From an uncultured Hymenobacter sp. (lineage in GTDB: Bacteria; Bacteroidota; Bacteroidia; Cytophagales; Hymenobacteraceae): DNA of 15,770 nucleotides. Positions 6,687-13,118 of this stretch are shown piece after piece. The notes below the pieces were generated by a model. The model ran no database searches and was not told the origin of the DNA. It was given only the letters and a program-made list of their open reading frames with translations. The DNA lies in assembly GCA_937871705.1 (NCBI GenBank), contig CALMOO010000383.1:1-15770 (forward strand). Direction: 5' to 3'. The translations under genes and the position numbers were made by a program. Positions within the stretch are counted from its first letter, which is position 1. Every line of letters begins with the position of its first letter.

Positions 6687-6784
6687 AGTTTTTCGCTAAG
6701 CTAGTAGCAAAAGACTGCATAATACATTAGTAAAGTACCCCTAAGAGGTGCTATCCCCACTTGGGTCTAGCCCTCCCCCGCTAG

Positions 6785-7771
6785 ATGGCTCGCGCTGACC
6801 TCTTATTAAAACTCGCAAAAGCTGGCTTATCCGGTGACACGTCCCTGACCAAGAAGGTCGTGCAGGCTGTCATTGCTGAGGAACGCACCAAGCAGCACAA
6901 CGTCGTGGCTGACCAGTTGGAAGACGTGCTCAAAACGACCCAAACCAGTCTTTCGCCAGCTCCCACCCGCTCTGTTACTCCCGTCCTGTATGATAAAATA
7001 GAAAGTTTTTTATACTCCATTAATCCTCGCAAGCCCCTGCGCCATTTACTGCTCGACCGCTTCGTATGCAACTCCATTCAGGAATTCGTATCTGAGAACG
7101 AGCGGGCTGATGTGTTGCGCTCATACAACTTAGAGCCTCGCAATCGGGTGCTGCTTGTAGGTGAGCCTGGCAATGGTAAGACATCCATTGCTGAGGTACT
7201 GGCTACCGAGTTGATGCTGCCCATGTTCGTCATTCGCTACGATGGCATCATCGGCAGTTACCTGGGCGAAACGGCCAGCCGCCTGGAAAAGATGTTCAAC
7301 TTCATCAAGACCCAGCATTGCGTACTGTTCTTCGATGAGTTTGACGCTATAGGAAAGGAGCGCGGCGATCAGCACGAAACCGGCGAGATCAAGCGCGTGG
7401 TCAGCTCGCTGCTGTTGCAGATTGACAAGCTACCCAGCTACGTCATTGTAGTAGCCGCTACCAACCACGCCGAGCTACTCGATAGAGCCGTGTGGCGACG
7501 CTTTCAGGTCAAACTCAAGATTGATAAGCCCGGTAAGGAATTGATTGGCGAGTGGCTAGAACGTTTCGAGCTGGACTTTGAGCACAAGCTACCCACTCCT
7601 AGAAACACTGTAGTCAGCAAACTGCTCGGCCTTAGTTTCGCTGAAATAGAAGAGTTTGGCCTTTCTATTCGACGCAGGTATGCGCTTGCCCAGCCCAGCC
7701 CCGACCTGCGTGAGATAATAAATTTTTCGCTTCAGGAAGCTGAAAATAAAAAGAATTTCACTAATGGCTAA
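6785..7771 (+). CDS. ietA: AAA+ ATPase, IetA-like subunit of a defence/toxin-antitoxin pair
   Basis: A 328-residue cytosolic AAA+ protein. Residues 1-70 are a helical N-terminal part. The ATPase core shows Walker A GEPGNGKTS (126-134, Lys132), a pore-loop-like YDGIIGSYLGET (152-163), Walker B VLFFDEFDAIG (180-190, Asp184/Glu185), sensor 1 AATN (Asn227) and paired Arg238/Arg239 in DRAVWRRF as arginine fingers. These residues are intact, so it should hydrolyse ATP as an oligomer. The stop overlaps the start of an S8 protease gene by 8 bp, implying coupled translation. This gene order and pairing is that of ietAS, in which the ATPase is reported to restrain or direct the protease. The homologue assignment rests on architecture; no specific family search was possible. 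It has its own upstream region without a recognisable -7 box. Confidence 0.88.
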   Translation: MARADLLLKLAKAGLSGDTSLTKKVVQAVIAEERTKQHNVVADQLEDVLKTTQTSLSPAPTRSVTPVLYDKIESFLYSINPRKPLRHLLLDRFVCNSIQEFVSENERADVLRSYNLEPRNRVLLVGEPGNGKTSIAEVLATELMLPMFVIRYDGIIGSYLGETASRLEKMFNFIKTQHCVLFFDEFDAIGKERGDQHETGEIKRVVSSLLLQIDKLPSYVIVVAATNHAELLDRAVWRRFQVKLKIDKPGKELIGEWLERFELDFEHKLPTPRNTVVSKLLGLSFAEIEEFGLSIRRRYALAQPSPDLREIINFSLQEAENKKNFTNG

Positions 7772-10502
7772 AAGACCTACTCTATTCTTTCCTCAAGCTA
7801 CGAAGGCAGATTATACCCCTGGCAACAAACCACCACGAACAAAAATAAAAACTACGCCGGCAGAACAAAATCAGAAATTCAAACAAGCCTGGGATACCAT
7901 CGAAGCACAATACCTTACTATTTCTCATGAGTTGGGAAGTAGTGTGCCAGAGATGGTGCTAGTATTAGAAATCAAAAACGTCGTTGATAAATTTTACTCG
8001 TCCGCTAGGGCAGTCGAAGAACTACAACTTCTAGGACACGAATTCGATTTCACAGCCAACTTAGCTGATTTGCCTCCTGCAGAGGAAATTGAAGGGAAAG
8101 AACCGGTGGACCCAATAGACCCCCAGTATCCTAGTTCAAGTCGTATTTTTCTGACACTACGTAACGAGCGCAGCCTGCGCAAAATATTGACACTATGGCA
8201 GAATTATGTTGACGAAAATAACGCGCCATTCAAATCTGAGCGCACAAGTGAGTTTAAGAACTTATTTGGTCTGCTCACCAAAGTGCGCCTTTATAGTGTG
8301 GAAGACCGCCTGCGCGACACGGGCTTTCAGGATTATGTGAACGACATGCGTGAGGTGCACGCCTCACAAGTGCTGGCCGAAGTAGAGTTGTTGTTTCTGA
8401 CCGCAAAACACAAACCTGCTGGCAAGCTCAAGAAAAATGGGACTTACTCAAACCCTTACACTAGCGAGAACGACGACCTGGAACGCACCCGCGCAGTGTA
8501 TGAGCGCTTCCGAGAGCGTGTTGAAATGAGCGGTGGAGCAATAATTGCCGGCTCCCACACCCTCATTCCGGATATTCAGTACCACGCCGTCGCCGCCCAA
8601 ATTCCGCTGAGCCTGCTGGATGATTTGAGTAGTTCCTCAGAAGTGCAACTGTTGCACGCGCCCGAGGCTATGTATTTTCGGCCCCTTGGCCAGACCTTCT
8701 GGCCGGGGCACGTCGATGAGGGGCCCGGACCTGAGGAGTCCGAAACAGATACTGCCCTAAGCATGCCAGATGGCGCACCCATTGCGGCCCTGCTCGACGG
8801 TTTACCACTGCAAAACCACGTGGCGCTCGCTGGCCGGCTCGACATCGACATCGAGGATGTAGACGAAACGCTTTACGAAGCTGAGCACCGCCTACATGGC
8901 ACGGCGATGGCCTCGCTCATCACGCGTGGCGACCTGAACGATAAAACTGCTCAGCCACTTCGTCATAAGCTGTATGTACGGCCCATCATGGTGCCCGAAA
9001 GCAATTTTCCCGCTGGTTTTATTGAGCGACTGCCGCCTAATCGCCTGCCGATTGATGTCGTGCATCAGGCAGTTGTCAGCCTGTTCAAAGGGCAGGGCGA
9101 CCAACCCCCGCCTGCGCCGGGCGTAAAGATTATTAATCTATCTATTGGTGACCCGGCCCGGCCGTTTAATCACAGCATGAGCGCCTGGGCTCGCTTGCTC
9201 GACTGGCTCTCGTGCAAGTATGATGTGCTCTTTATTGTCAGTGCAGGCAACTTCTCGGAGGATATTGAGCTTCCCGTCCCCATCGAGACGTTCGAGAAAT
9301 CAACACCAGAACAGATGCAGGGATACGCCCTCGCGCATCTTATAGCGAGTAATTTCAATCGTAAGGTGCTCGCACCCTCCGAGTCCATCAACGCTATCAC
9401 AGTGGGCGCGGCCCAAAGTGATGCCGGTCCCAGCACCTGGATGAACCCAGCGGGCCGCTTCACCCTGATTGTGGATGAATTACTGGCCAGCCCTATGAGC
9501 CGCATCGGCTTCGGCTACCGTGGCTCTATCAAGCCCGATATTCTGATGCCCGGTGGGCGCAAATGCTACCGTTTGCGCCCCATGCAGCCAAATAGGGCTA
9601 CCCATACCCGGCTTTACCTGGAACCAGCCAGTTCCGGCATAATTGCCCCTGGCGCGCTGGTTGCCACGCCCGGTCCCACAGGCTCGCGCACCAGCACGGC
9701 TTACCAGTGGGGCACTAGTAACGCGGCCGCACTGGCAACTCGCCTGGCCTGCCAGATTCACGAAATGCTGGACGATCTGAATGCTACCGGCAGCGAGCAG
9801 GCCCAGATTCCTGCTAAGTATTTCACCGTGCTTATTAAGGCATTGCTCGTGCATGGTGCTCGTTGGGGTAATAGTAGCGACGCCCTGCACGAGCTTGTTA
9901 AGCAGCAGCCCGGCGTACATGCCTCTTACGTCAAGAAGCACGTTACACCGTACCTCGGCTATGGTGTGGTGGATAGTCAACGTGTACTTTTCTGTACCGA
10001 TAGCCGCGTTATCCTGCTAGGGTGGGGCGAGCTTGCTCCTGAAACAGCCCATGAGTTTGTCTTTCCGCTGCCTGAAATACTCGAAAACGTAAGCATTGAG
10101 AAGCGACTTACTACTACCCTGGCCTGGCTCAGCCCGACCCGGTGGCAATCCCGACTCTACCGCCAGGCACGCTTGTATGTCAATAATGTGGACGGTGTCG
10201 GCTATTCACCAGAAGGTGAACAATTGGATCTCGACCGCAAAGGAGTTGATTTCAAAACCATTCGACGGGGAACTGTGCAGCACGACATACTAGTCGGCTC
10301 TCGTCCCGAAACGTACTTTAAGGAAGGCAAGCTGATTCTGAAAGTGGATTGCCGCTCCGATGCGCCAGGACTCACCCAAAATGACACCGTCCGATATGGC
10401 TTTGCCGCGACACTAGAAGTGCCTGAAAGAACGGGAATGCACATTTACGAAGAAATTAAACAACGATTAGCTATTCTTAATAGAATCCAACCTAAAGTAT
10501 AG
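7764..10502 (+). CDS. ietS: Subtilisin-like (S8) serine protease, IetS-like effector
   Basis: A 912-residue protein without signal peptide or membrane segment, so it should act in the cytosol, unlike most subtilases. The catalytic triad is visible: Asp345 in AALLDG, His378 in HGTAMA, Ser652 in GTSNAAALA, with oxyanion Asn496 in VSAGN. The usual Pro after the Ser motif is replaced by Ala. Residues 1 to about 330 are an N-terminal region with no family I recognise; the S8 domain spans about 335-670; about 240 residues follow that look beta-rich. The gene overlaps the AAA+ ATPase by 8 bp. By analogy to ietAS the protease would be the toxic effector, kept in check or activated through the ATPase upon phage infection. 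The first 500 bp are clearly more AT-rich than the rest (see findings). Confidence 0.88.
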   Translation: MAKRPTLFFPQATKADYTPGNKPPRTKIKTTPAEQNQKFKQAWDTIEAQYLTISHELGSSVPEMVLVLEIKNVVDKFYSSARAVEELQLLGHEFDFTANLADLPPAEEIEGKEPVDPIDPQYPSSSRIFLTLRNERSLRKILTLWQNYVDENNAPFKSERTSEFKNLFGLLTKVRLYSVEDRLRDTGFQDYVNDMREVHASQVLAEVELLFLTAKHKPAGKLKKNGTYSNPYTSENDDLERTRAVYERFRERVEMSGGAIIAGSHTLIPDIQYHAVAAQIPLSLLDDLSSSSEVQLLHAPEAMYFRPLGQTFWPGHVDEGPGPEESETDTALSMPDGAPIAALLDGLPLQNHVALAGRLDIDIEDVDETLYEAEHRLHGTAMASLITRGDLNDKTAQPLRHKLYVRPIMVPESNFPAGFIERLPPNRLPIDVVHQAVVSLFKGQGDQPPPAPGVKIINLSIGDPARPFNHSMSAWARLLDWLSCKYDVLFIVSAGNFSEDIELPVPIETFEKSTPEQMQGYALAHLIASNFNRKVLAPSESINAITVGAAQSDAGPSTWMNPAGRFTLIVDELLASPMSRIGFGYRGSIKPDILMPGGRKCYRLRPMQPNRATHTRLYLEPASSGIIAPGALVATPGPTGSRTSTAYQWGTSNAAALATRLACQIHEMLDDLNATGSEQAQIPAKYFTVLIKALLVHGARWGNSSDALHELVKQQPGVHASYVKKHVTPYLGYGVVDSQRVLFCTDSRVILLGWGELAPETAHEFVFPLPEILENVSIEKRLTTTLAWLSPTRWQSRLYRQARLYVNNVDGVGYSPEGEQLDLDRKGVDFKTIRRGTVQHDILVGSRPETYFKEGKLILKVDCRSDAPGLTQNDTVRYGFAATLEVPERTGMHIYEEIKQRLAILNRIQPKV

Positions 10503-10507
10503 TTTCT

Positions 10508-10535
10508 AAAGCCCCTCTGGTGAGTGGGGCTTTTT
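10508..10535. terminator. Terminator between the protease gene and the convergent small gene
   Basis: AAAGCCCC (10508-10515) pairs with GGGGCTTT (10526-10533), followed by T-run. It starts 5 bp after the protease stop codon. The minus-strand gene at 10535-10795 ends at its other foot, so the hairpin probably serves both. Confidence 0.82.
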
Positions 10536-10795
10536 CATGCCCACCCTTTTGGCAGCCGCACGTGATAGCTGTAATCTTCCAGCGGCTCCGCACTCACAAA
10601 GCTGCGTAGCACTACAGCCTGCCCTCGTCCATCATCTACCCCCACCTCGACAAAGAAGCCGCGACCCTTGTCGGCACAGTGGTAGAGGTTCACGCCGCCC
10701 TCGTCCTCGCAGCGGTTAGCCAGGAAGGTGCCGTGCCTGAGCACCCAGTAGAGTTGCACAGCAAGGGAGAGGAGCCAAAAGGAATAGAAACTCAT
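10535..10795 (-). CDS. Small conserved protein with GFFVE motif, copy 1
   Basis: An 86-residue protein of unknown function. It aligns without gaps from the first Met to the end with the protein encoded at 14297-14551, with about half the residues identical; shared blocks are GT-aromatic-LA near residue 22, EGxVxLY, GFFVE, and RSFxSAEPLEDYxYxVRLP at the C-terminus. The gap-free start alignment supports the ATG used here. The N-terminal 20 residues are hydrophobic or aromatic but not a clean signal peptide. The pattern of short strands suggests a small beta-rich domain. It follows a small membrane-peptide frame by 9 bp, the same order as in the other copy, so the two frames form a cassette. Confidence 0.7.
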   Translation of the reverse strand: MSFYSFWLLSLAVQLYWVLRHGTFLANRCEDEGGVNLYHCADKGRGFFVEVGVDDGRGQAVVLRSFVSAEPLEDYSYHVRLPKGWA

Positions 10796-10805
10796 CGCCG
10801 CAAAG

Positions 10806-10985
10806 CTATACTACTTGGGTCGGCGGCTCAGGGGCAGGCTGGTGGCGTGGCTGCCAAGTGTGGTAGGCGCGCCACCTCGCAGTCAGCAGCAGTAGAATAA
10901 CTATGGCAAGGGTAATGCGGCGAGGCCAGCGGGTCAGGTAACGGTGGCGGCGGGCAGTGAGTATCGTGCAAAAAAAGCCCAGCAT
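10806..10985 (-). CDS. Small basic single-span membrane peptide, copy 1
   Basis: A 59-residue frame from the ATG at 10983-10985 (two codons longer from a TTG). A basic stretch ARRHRYLTRWPRR precedes the hydrophobic segment ITLAIVILLLLTARW, and the tail is Pro-rich. It resembles the frame at 14568-14759 (LTRSQRR, hydrophobic segment, SRRPASEP) and sits the same way, just upstream of a GFFVE-motif gene. The repetition of the arrangement is the best evidence that it is real; the size is at the limit of detection and the function is unknown. Its start is only 27 bp from the start of the divergent gene at 11013, leaving little room for two promoters. Confidence 0.45.
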   Translation of the reverse strand: MLGFFCTILTARRHRYLTRWPRRITLAIVILLLLTARWRAYHTWQPRHQPAPEPPTQVV

Positions 10986-11012
10986 AATCAAGTTGTGCTT
11001 CTATTTGCATCT

Positions 11013-11240
11013 ATGGATGAGCACATCGAGCGCCGCACCTTCGTCGGCGAGGCGGACACCATCGTGGGTGACGGCTGGGCGGGTTTCCAGCTAGGCCAGT
11101 GCTATGAGCTATACGTGACGTACCTAGGTGATGGCACCGTGTCCATTCTACTTGACCGCCCTTCGCATGTGACGCCTGGCGCAGGGTTAGTGGTGACGGT
11201 GGAGCAGTTTGAGAAATGGTTTGTGAAGGGGCAGAGGTAG
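11013..11240 (+). CDS. Small conserved hypothetical protein, beta-rich
   Basis: A 75-residue soluble protein starting MDEHIERRTFVGEADTIV. Alternating hydrophobic strands (CYELYVTYLGDGTVSILLD, then GLVVTVEQFEKWFV) suggest a small beta-barrel ending in a short helix. I do not recognise the family. The frame is open further upstream to 10944, but that extension overlaps the divergent membrane-peptide frame and reads like non-coding translation, so I chose the internal ATG. The next gene on this strand begins 34 bp later and could be co-transcribed. Confidence 0.6.
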   Translation: MDEHIERRTFVGEADTIVGDGWAGFQLGQCYELYVTYLGDGTVSILLDRPSHVTPGAGLVVTVEQFEKWFVKGQR

Positions 11241-11274
11241 ACCTCGACAAAGAATCCATAATTACTTTGCCGGC

Positions 11275-11511
11275 ATGATGGATGCTCAATCTGATAACCT
11301 GCAGAGGAACGAAATAGCATTGCTGGCGGCTCAGTTAGAAGAAATCAAGCTAACGCTTACGCACGCCTTGCAGCAGGACGAACTCACGGACGAGCGCCTA
11401 GATAAAGCGCGCCTTTATAACCACCTAGAGAATACTTGGGCGGACATCAATAAGATCTTAACGGAGCACCAGCAACGCATGGCATCTACGCGTAACGAGC
11501 GGCTTGCGTGA
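11275..11511 (+). CDS. Small coiled-coil protein of unknown function
   Basis: A 78-residue, strongly charged, cytosolic protein that should be almost entirely helical: LLAAQLEEIKLTLTHALQQ and then a second helix around LENTWADINKILTEHQQRM show heptad-like spacing of Leu/Ile. This would suit a helical hairpin or a dimeric coiled coil. There is no enzymatic or DNA-binding motif. The start could be either of two adjacent ATG codons (11275 or 11278). TTACTTTG at 11262-11269, one change from the TAnnTTTG box, lies only 5 bp upstream and would make a leaderless message if used, which is speculative. Confidence 0.55.
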   Translation: MMDAQSDNLQRNEIALLAAQLEEIKLTLTHALQQDELTDERLDKARLYNHLENTWADINKILTEHQQRMASTRNERLA

Positions 11512-11696
11512 AAATCCCGTAGCATTAAGGCTCTTCCTAGGGCGGGCTTTTACTTCGTGCAATGTCATGCCGCGCAAGACAGTATTAGGCCAACGCCAAC
11601 TAGGCTGCTACTCCTTAGCGCTACGTAGTGTGACTGCTAAACTCAGTATTAATCAGGCCCTTTTTACGTAGTAGAGCGCTGTCTATCTGGTAGGTC

Positions 11697-11715
11697 TACC
11701 CCGTAAGTAGGGGTA
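11697..11715. promoter_or_regulatory. Hairpin touching the BLUF start codon
   Basis: TACCCC (11697-11702) and GGGGTA (11710-11715) form a 6-bp stem around a 7-nt loop, and the last base of the stem is the A of the BLUF ATG. In the mRNA this would fold over the start and could limit translation. As DNA it could be an operator. No evidence decides between them. Confidence 0.35.
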
Positions 11716-12296
11716 TGAAAGAGCTGCACACAGAAGCCGTCCGTCGCCGCGCAATTGCTTGGGCCATCAGCCAGACGGCAAATACCCCCTTGGCTCCGGA
11801 AGCCTACGAATCAGACTTGTTAGAGCAGTACGCCCAAGGGACGCTCACCCTCAACCAAGTATTAGAACTGCTCGATAAGCGAGTGCATCACCTGCTCTAC
11901 CGCAGCCGGTCCGTGCGTTCGTTCGGTGTTACGGACCTCACGGCTTTGCAGGAGCAATCTCAAGCGTGGAACGAGGCCCACCACATTACGGGCCTGCTCT
12001 GCTATAGCGAGGGGCACTTCGTACAGGTCCTGGAAGGTAGCGCCGCAGACGTCCATGTCTTGTTTGACAAGATTCGGCAGGATAAGCGCCACTACCAGGT
12101 GCAGGCGCTTAGTGACTTGGCCAGTAGCCAGCGGTGGTTTGGCGACTGGCGCATGGCGCTGGTACAACCTGAGCAGAACGAATTTAACTGGTTGCTGGGC
12201 TACCTGGAAGCGAAGGGCCACAACCTAGTACAGCCACAAATCCCTATCATCGAGCCGCATTTAGTGCAGCTGCTCACCGAGTTCAGCGCTATCTAG
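11715..12296 (+). CDS. BLUF-domain blue-light photoreceptor
   Basis: A 193-residue cytosolic protein. The BLUF domain (sensor of blue light using FAD) covers about residues 57-150. Its flavin-contact residues are all present: Tyr62, Asn86 (SQAWNEAHHITGLL), Gln104 (FVQVLEG), Trp145 and Met147 (FGDWRM). Their spacing equals that of Tyr21, Asn45, Gln63, Trp104 and Met106 in AppA, so photochemistry should be intact. Preceding it are 55 residues of helical sequence with YESDLLEQYAQGTLTLNQVL, which loosely recalls small helical antitoxin-type domains; short BLUF proteins normally start with the BLUF strand. The last 40 residues are a C-terminal cap. There is no output domain, so signalling must go through a partner protein. 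It stands alone on the plus strand. Confidence 0.93.
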   Translation: MKELHTEAVRRRAIAWAISQTANTPLAPEAYESDLLEQYAQGTLTLNQVLELLDKRVHHLLYRSRSVRSFGVTDLTALQEQSQAWNEAHHITGLLCYSEGHFVQVLEGSAADVHVLFDKIRQDKRHYQVQALSDLASSQRWFGDWRMALVQPEQNEFNWLLGYLEAKGHNLVQPQIPIIEPHLVQLLTEFSAI

Positions 12297-12612
12297 CACG
12301 GTGGGCTGGTAACTTATCTTAGTTGTCTGACGGTTCAATACGCAGTGTTCGTCAACTAAGGGGAGTTGGTTTTTACCCGGAATTACTAGCGGCAGAATGG
12401 GTATTCATATGAATTATCCTCTACTATAGATTAAACATTTAAGTTATTATATACATTTGAGCAATCAAATCTTTTCTTTGTCCTACGTCGGTGGTTACGC
12501 TCTCCTTCTCCGCTCCTTCGCTGAGCCTTGTTTATCGCGCTACATCCCGGCGCGACGCAATGTCTTCTCGCGCTGCCCTAGCCGTAGAAACGTACTTACG
12601 GCAAGGTTGTGA
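12297..12612. other. Intergenic region after the BLUF gene
   Basis: No convincing frame. It holds an 8-bp inverted repeat CTTAGTTG/CAACTAAG (12318-12325, 12353-12360) with a 27-nt loop and an AT-rich segment (about 12400-12480) carrying an exact TAnnTTTG box at 12452-12459 on the plus strand. A Ser-rich GTG-initiated frame at 12491-12688 is open but not gene-like. Confidence 0.5.
12452..12459 (+). promoter_or_regulatory. Orphan -7 box (TACATTTG)
   Basis: An exact TAnnTTTG match in AT-rich DNA reading right, with no recognisable gene behind it until the histidine kinase at 13119, and a hairpin terminator in between at 12921-12955. No TTG at the -33 position. Confidence 0.35.
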
Positions 12613-12882
12613 CTATGCGAGCCAACCCGTAAGCACCACCCGCGTCAACTCCTTCAGCCGGCTGCTCAGCGCTTTTAGCAAACTATAGTCCGACTGGTTA
12701 ACCGAAACCACTTTCTGGCTGGGTGCGCGCTGGTCAGTCAAGAAATCTAGCCAGTTCGGATAATAAGCCGTTAGGGCAGTAACTAACAAGCTTAGCGCTG
12801 TGAGCACCACCAGAGCCCGTATCATTCCGTGGGTGAAGTGCTGGGCATAGTCCTTGTGCTGGCTCGAGTAGTAACAATTCAT
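12613..12882 (-). CDS. Possible small single-span membrane protein
   Basis: An 89-residue frame with an ATG start: polar N-terminus MNCYYSSQHKDYAQHFTHG, one hydrophobic segment MIRALVVLTALSLLVTALTAYY (about residues 20-41), then a segment with Lys, Ser and Leu that could form an amphipathic helix (LLKALSSRLKELTRVVLTGW). This layout resembles a small inner-membrane protein with its C-terminus in the periplasm, but I know no family. There is no clear promoter. A terminator-type hairpin lies 38 bp upstream of the start and an orphan plus-strand promoter box lies beyond its 3' end, so the region may instead be transcribed in the opposite sense. Confidence 0.4.
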   Translation of the reverse strand: MNCYYSSQHKDYAQHFTHGMIRALVVLTALSLLVTALTAYYPNWLDFLTDQRAPSQKVVSVNQSDYSLLKALSSRLKELTRVVLTGWLA

Positions 12883-12920
12883 CGTTGTTCCCTACATAAG
12901 TAACATGTAAGAAGTGCCCT

Positions 12921-12955
12921 AAAAAGCCTCAACCGATAACCGGCTGAGGCTTTTT
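12921..12955. terminator. Bidirectional hairpin terminator
   Basis: AAAAAGCCTCA (12921-12931) and TGAGGCTTTTT (12945-12955) pair perfectly, with an inner CCG/CGG extension. A-run and T-run make it usable on both strands. On the plus strand it would stop transcription coming from the BLUF side before the histidine kinase gene. Confidence 0.82.
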
Positions 12956-13118
12956 CCATAAGTTCTTAGTTTTAAGCTCAGCTTTTTGCTAATGATGGGG
13001 TTGAAACAAGGAACTTTGTATTTGGCTTCCTGTTGTGACGCCTACTCTAGTAGCACCTCTTCTAATGGTCCATTCTTACTCTTTTGCCGGGCCTGCCCTT
13101 GCTCCTACGTGTTAGCCG

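Larger units (their letters stand above)
5945..6784. other. 840-bp region between tRNA-Leu and the defence genes, no confident gene
   Basis: No frame here is convincing as an intact gene. It holds a direct repeat GGGTACA (5954-5960 and 5966-5972, period 12 bp), a start-less minus-strand frame at 6137-6352 with a hydrophobic segment related to the peptide at 10806-10985, a 43-codon GTG-initiated minus-strand frame at 6361-6492, and an AT-rich stretch from about 6490 to 6720 (18 G+C in 60 bases at 6601-6660) with a 10-bp hairpin at 6660-6686. It reads like scarred accessory DNA plus the regulatory region of the ATPase gene. Confidence 0.6.

Noticed and set aside
5824..10535. Possible att duplication of the tRNA-Leu 3' end bounding an island
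   Set aside because: I looked for a second copy of the T-arm and acceptor sequence to the right and found none in the window.
10944..11012. Longer N-terminus for the small plus-strand gene
   Set aside because: The added 23 residues overlap the divergent membrane-peptide frame and lack any domain logic; the ATG at 11013 gives a compact protein.
11102..11320. Minus-strand 72-codon frame containing YGFFVEVYL
   Set aside because: Only the 17-base echo of the cassette gene is meaningful; the rest is antisense to two better plus-strand genes.
11512..11562. Terminator after the coiled-coil gene (AAAATCCCG with CGGGCTTTT)
   Set aside because: The stem has a central mismatch and a loop over 20 nt; too weak to annotate.
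12491..12688. Plus-strand frame of 65 codons from a GTG
   Set aside because: Low-complexity Ser/Arg/Ala sequence without structure signals; overlaps a better minus-strand frame. Kept only as context for the orphan promoter box.
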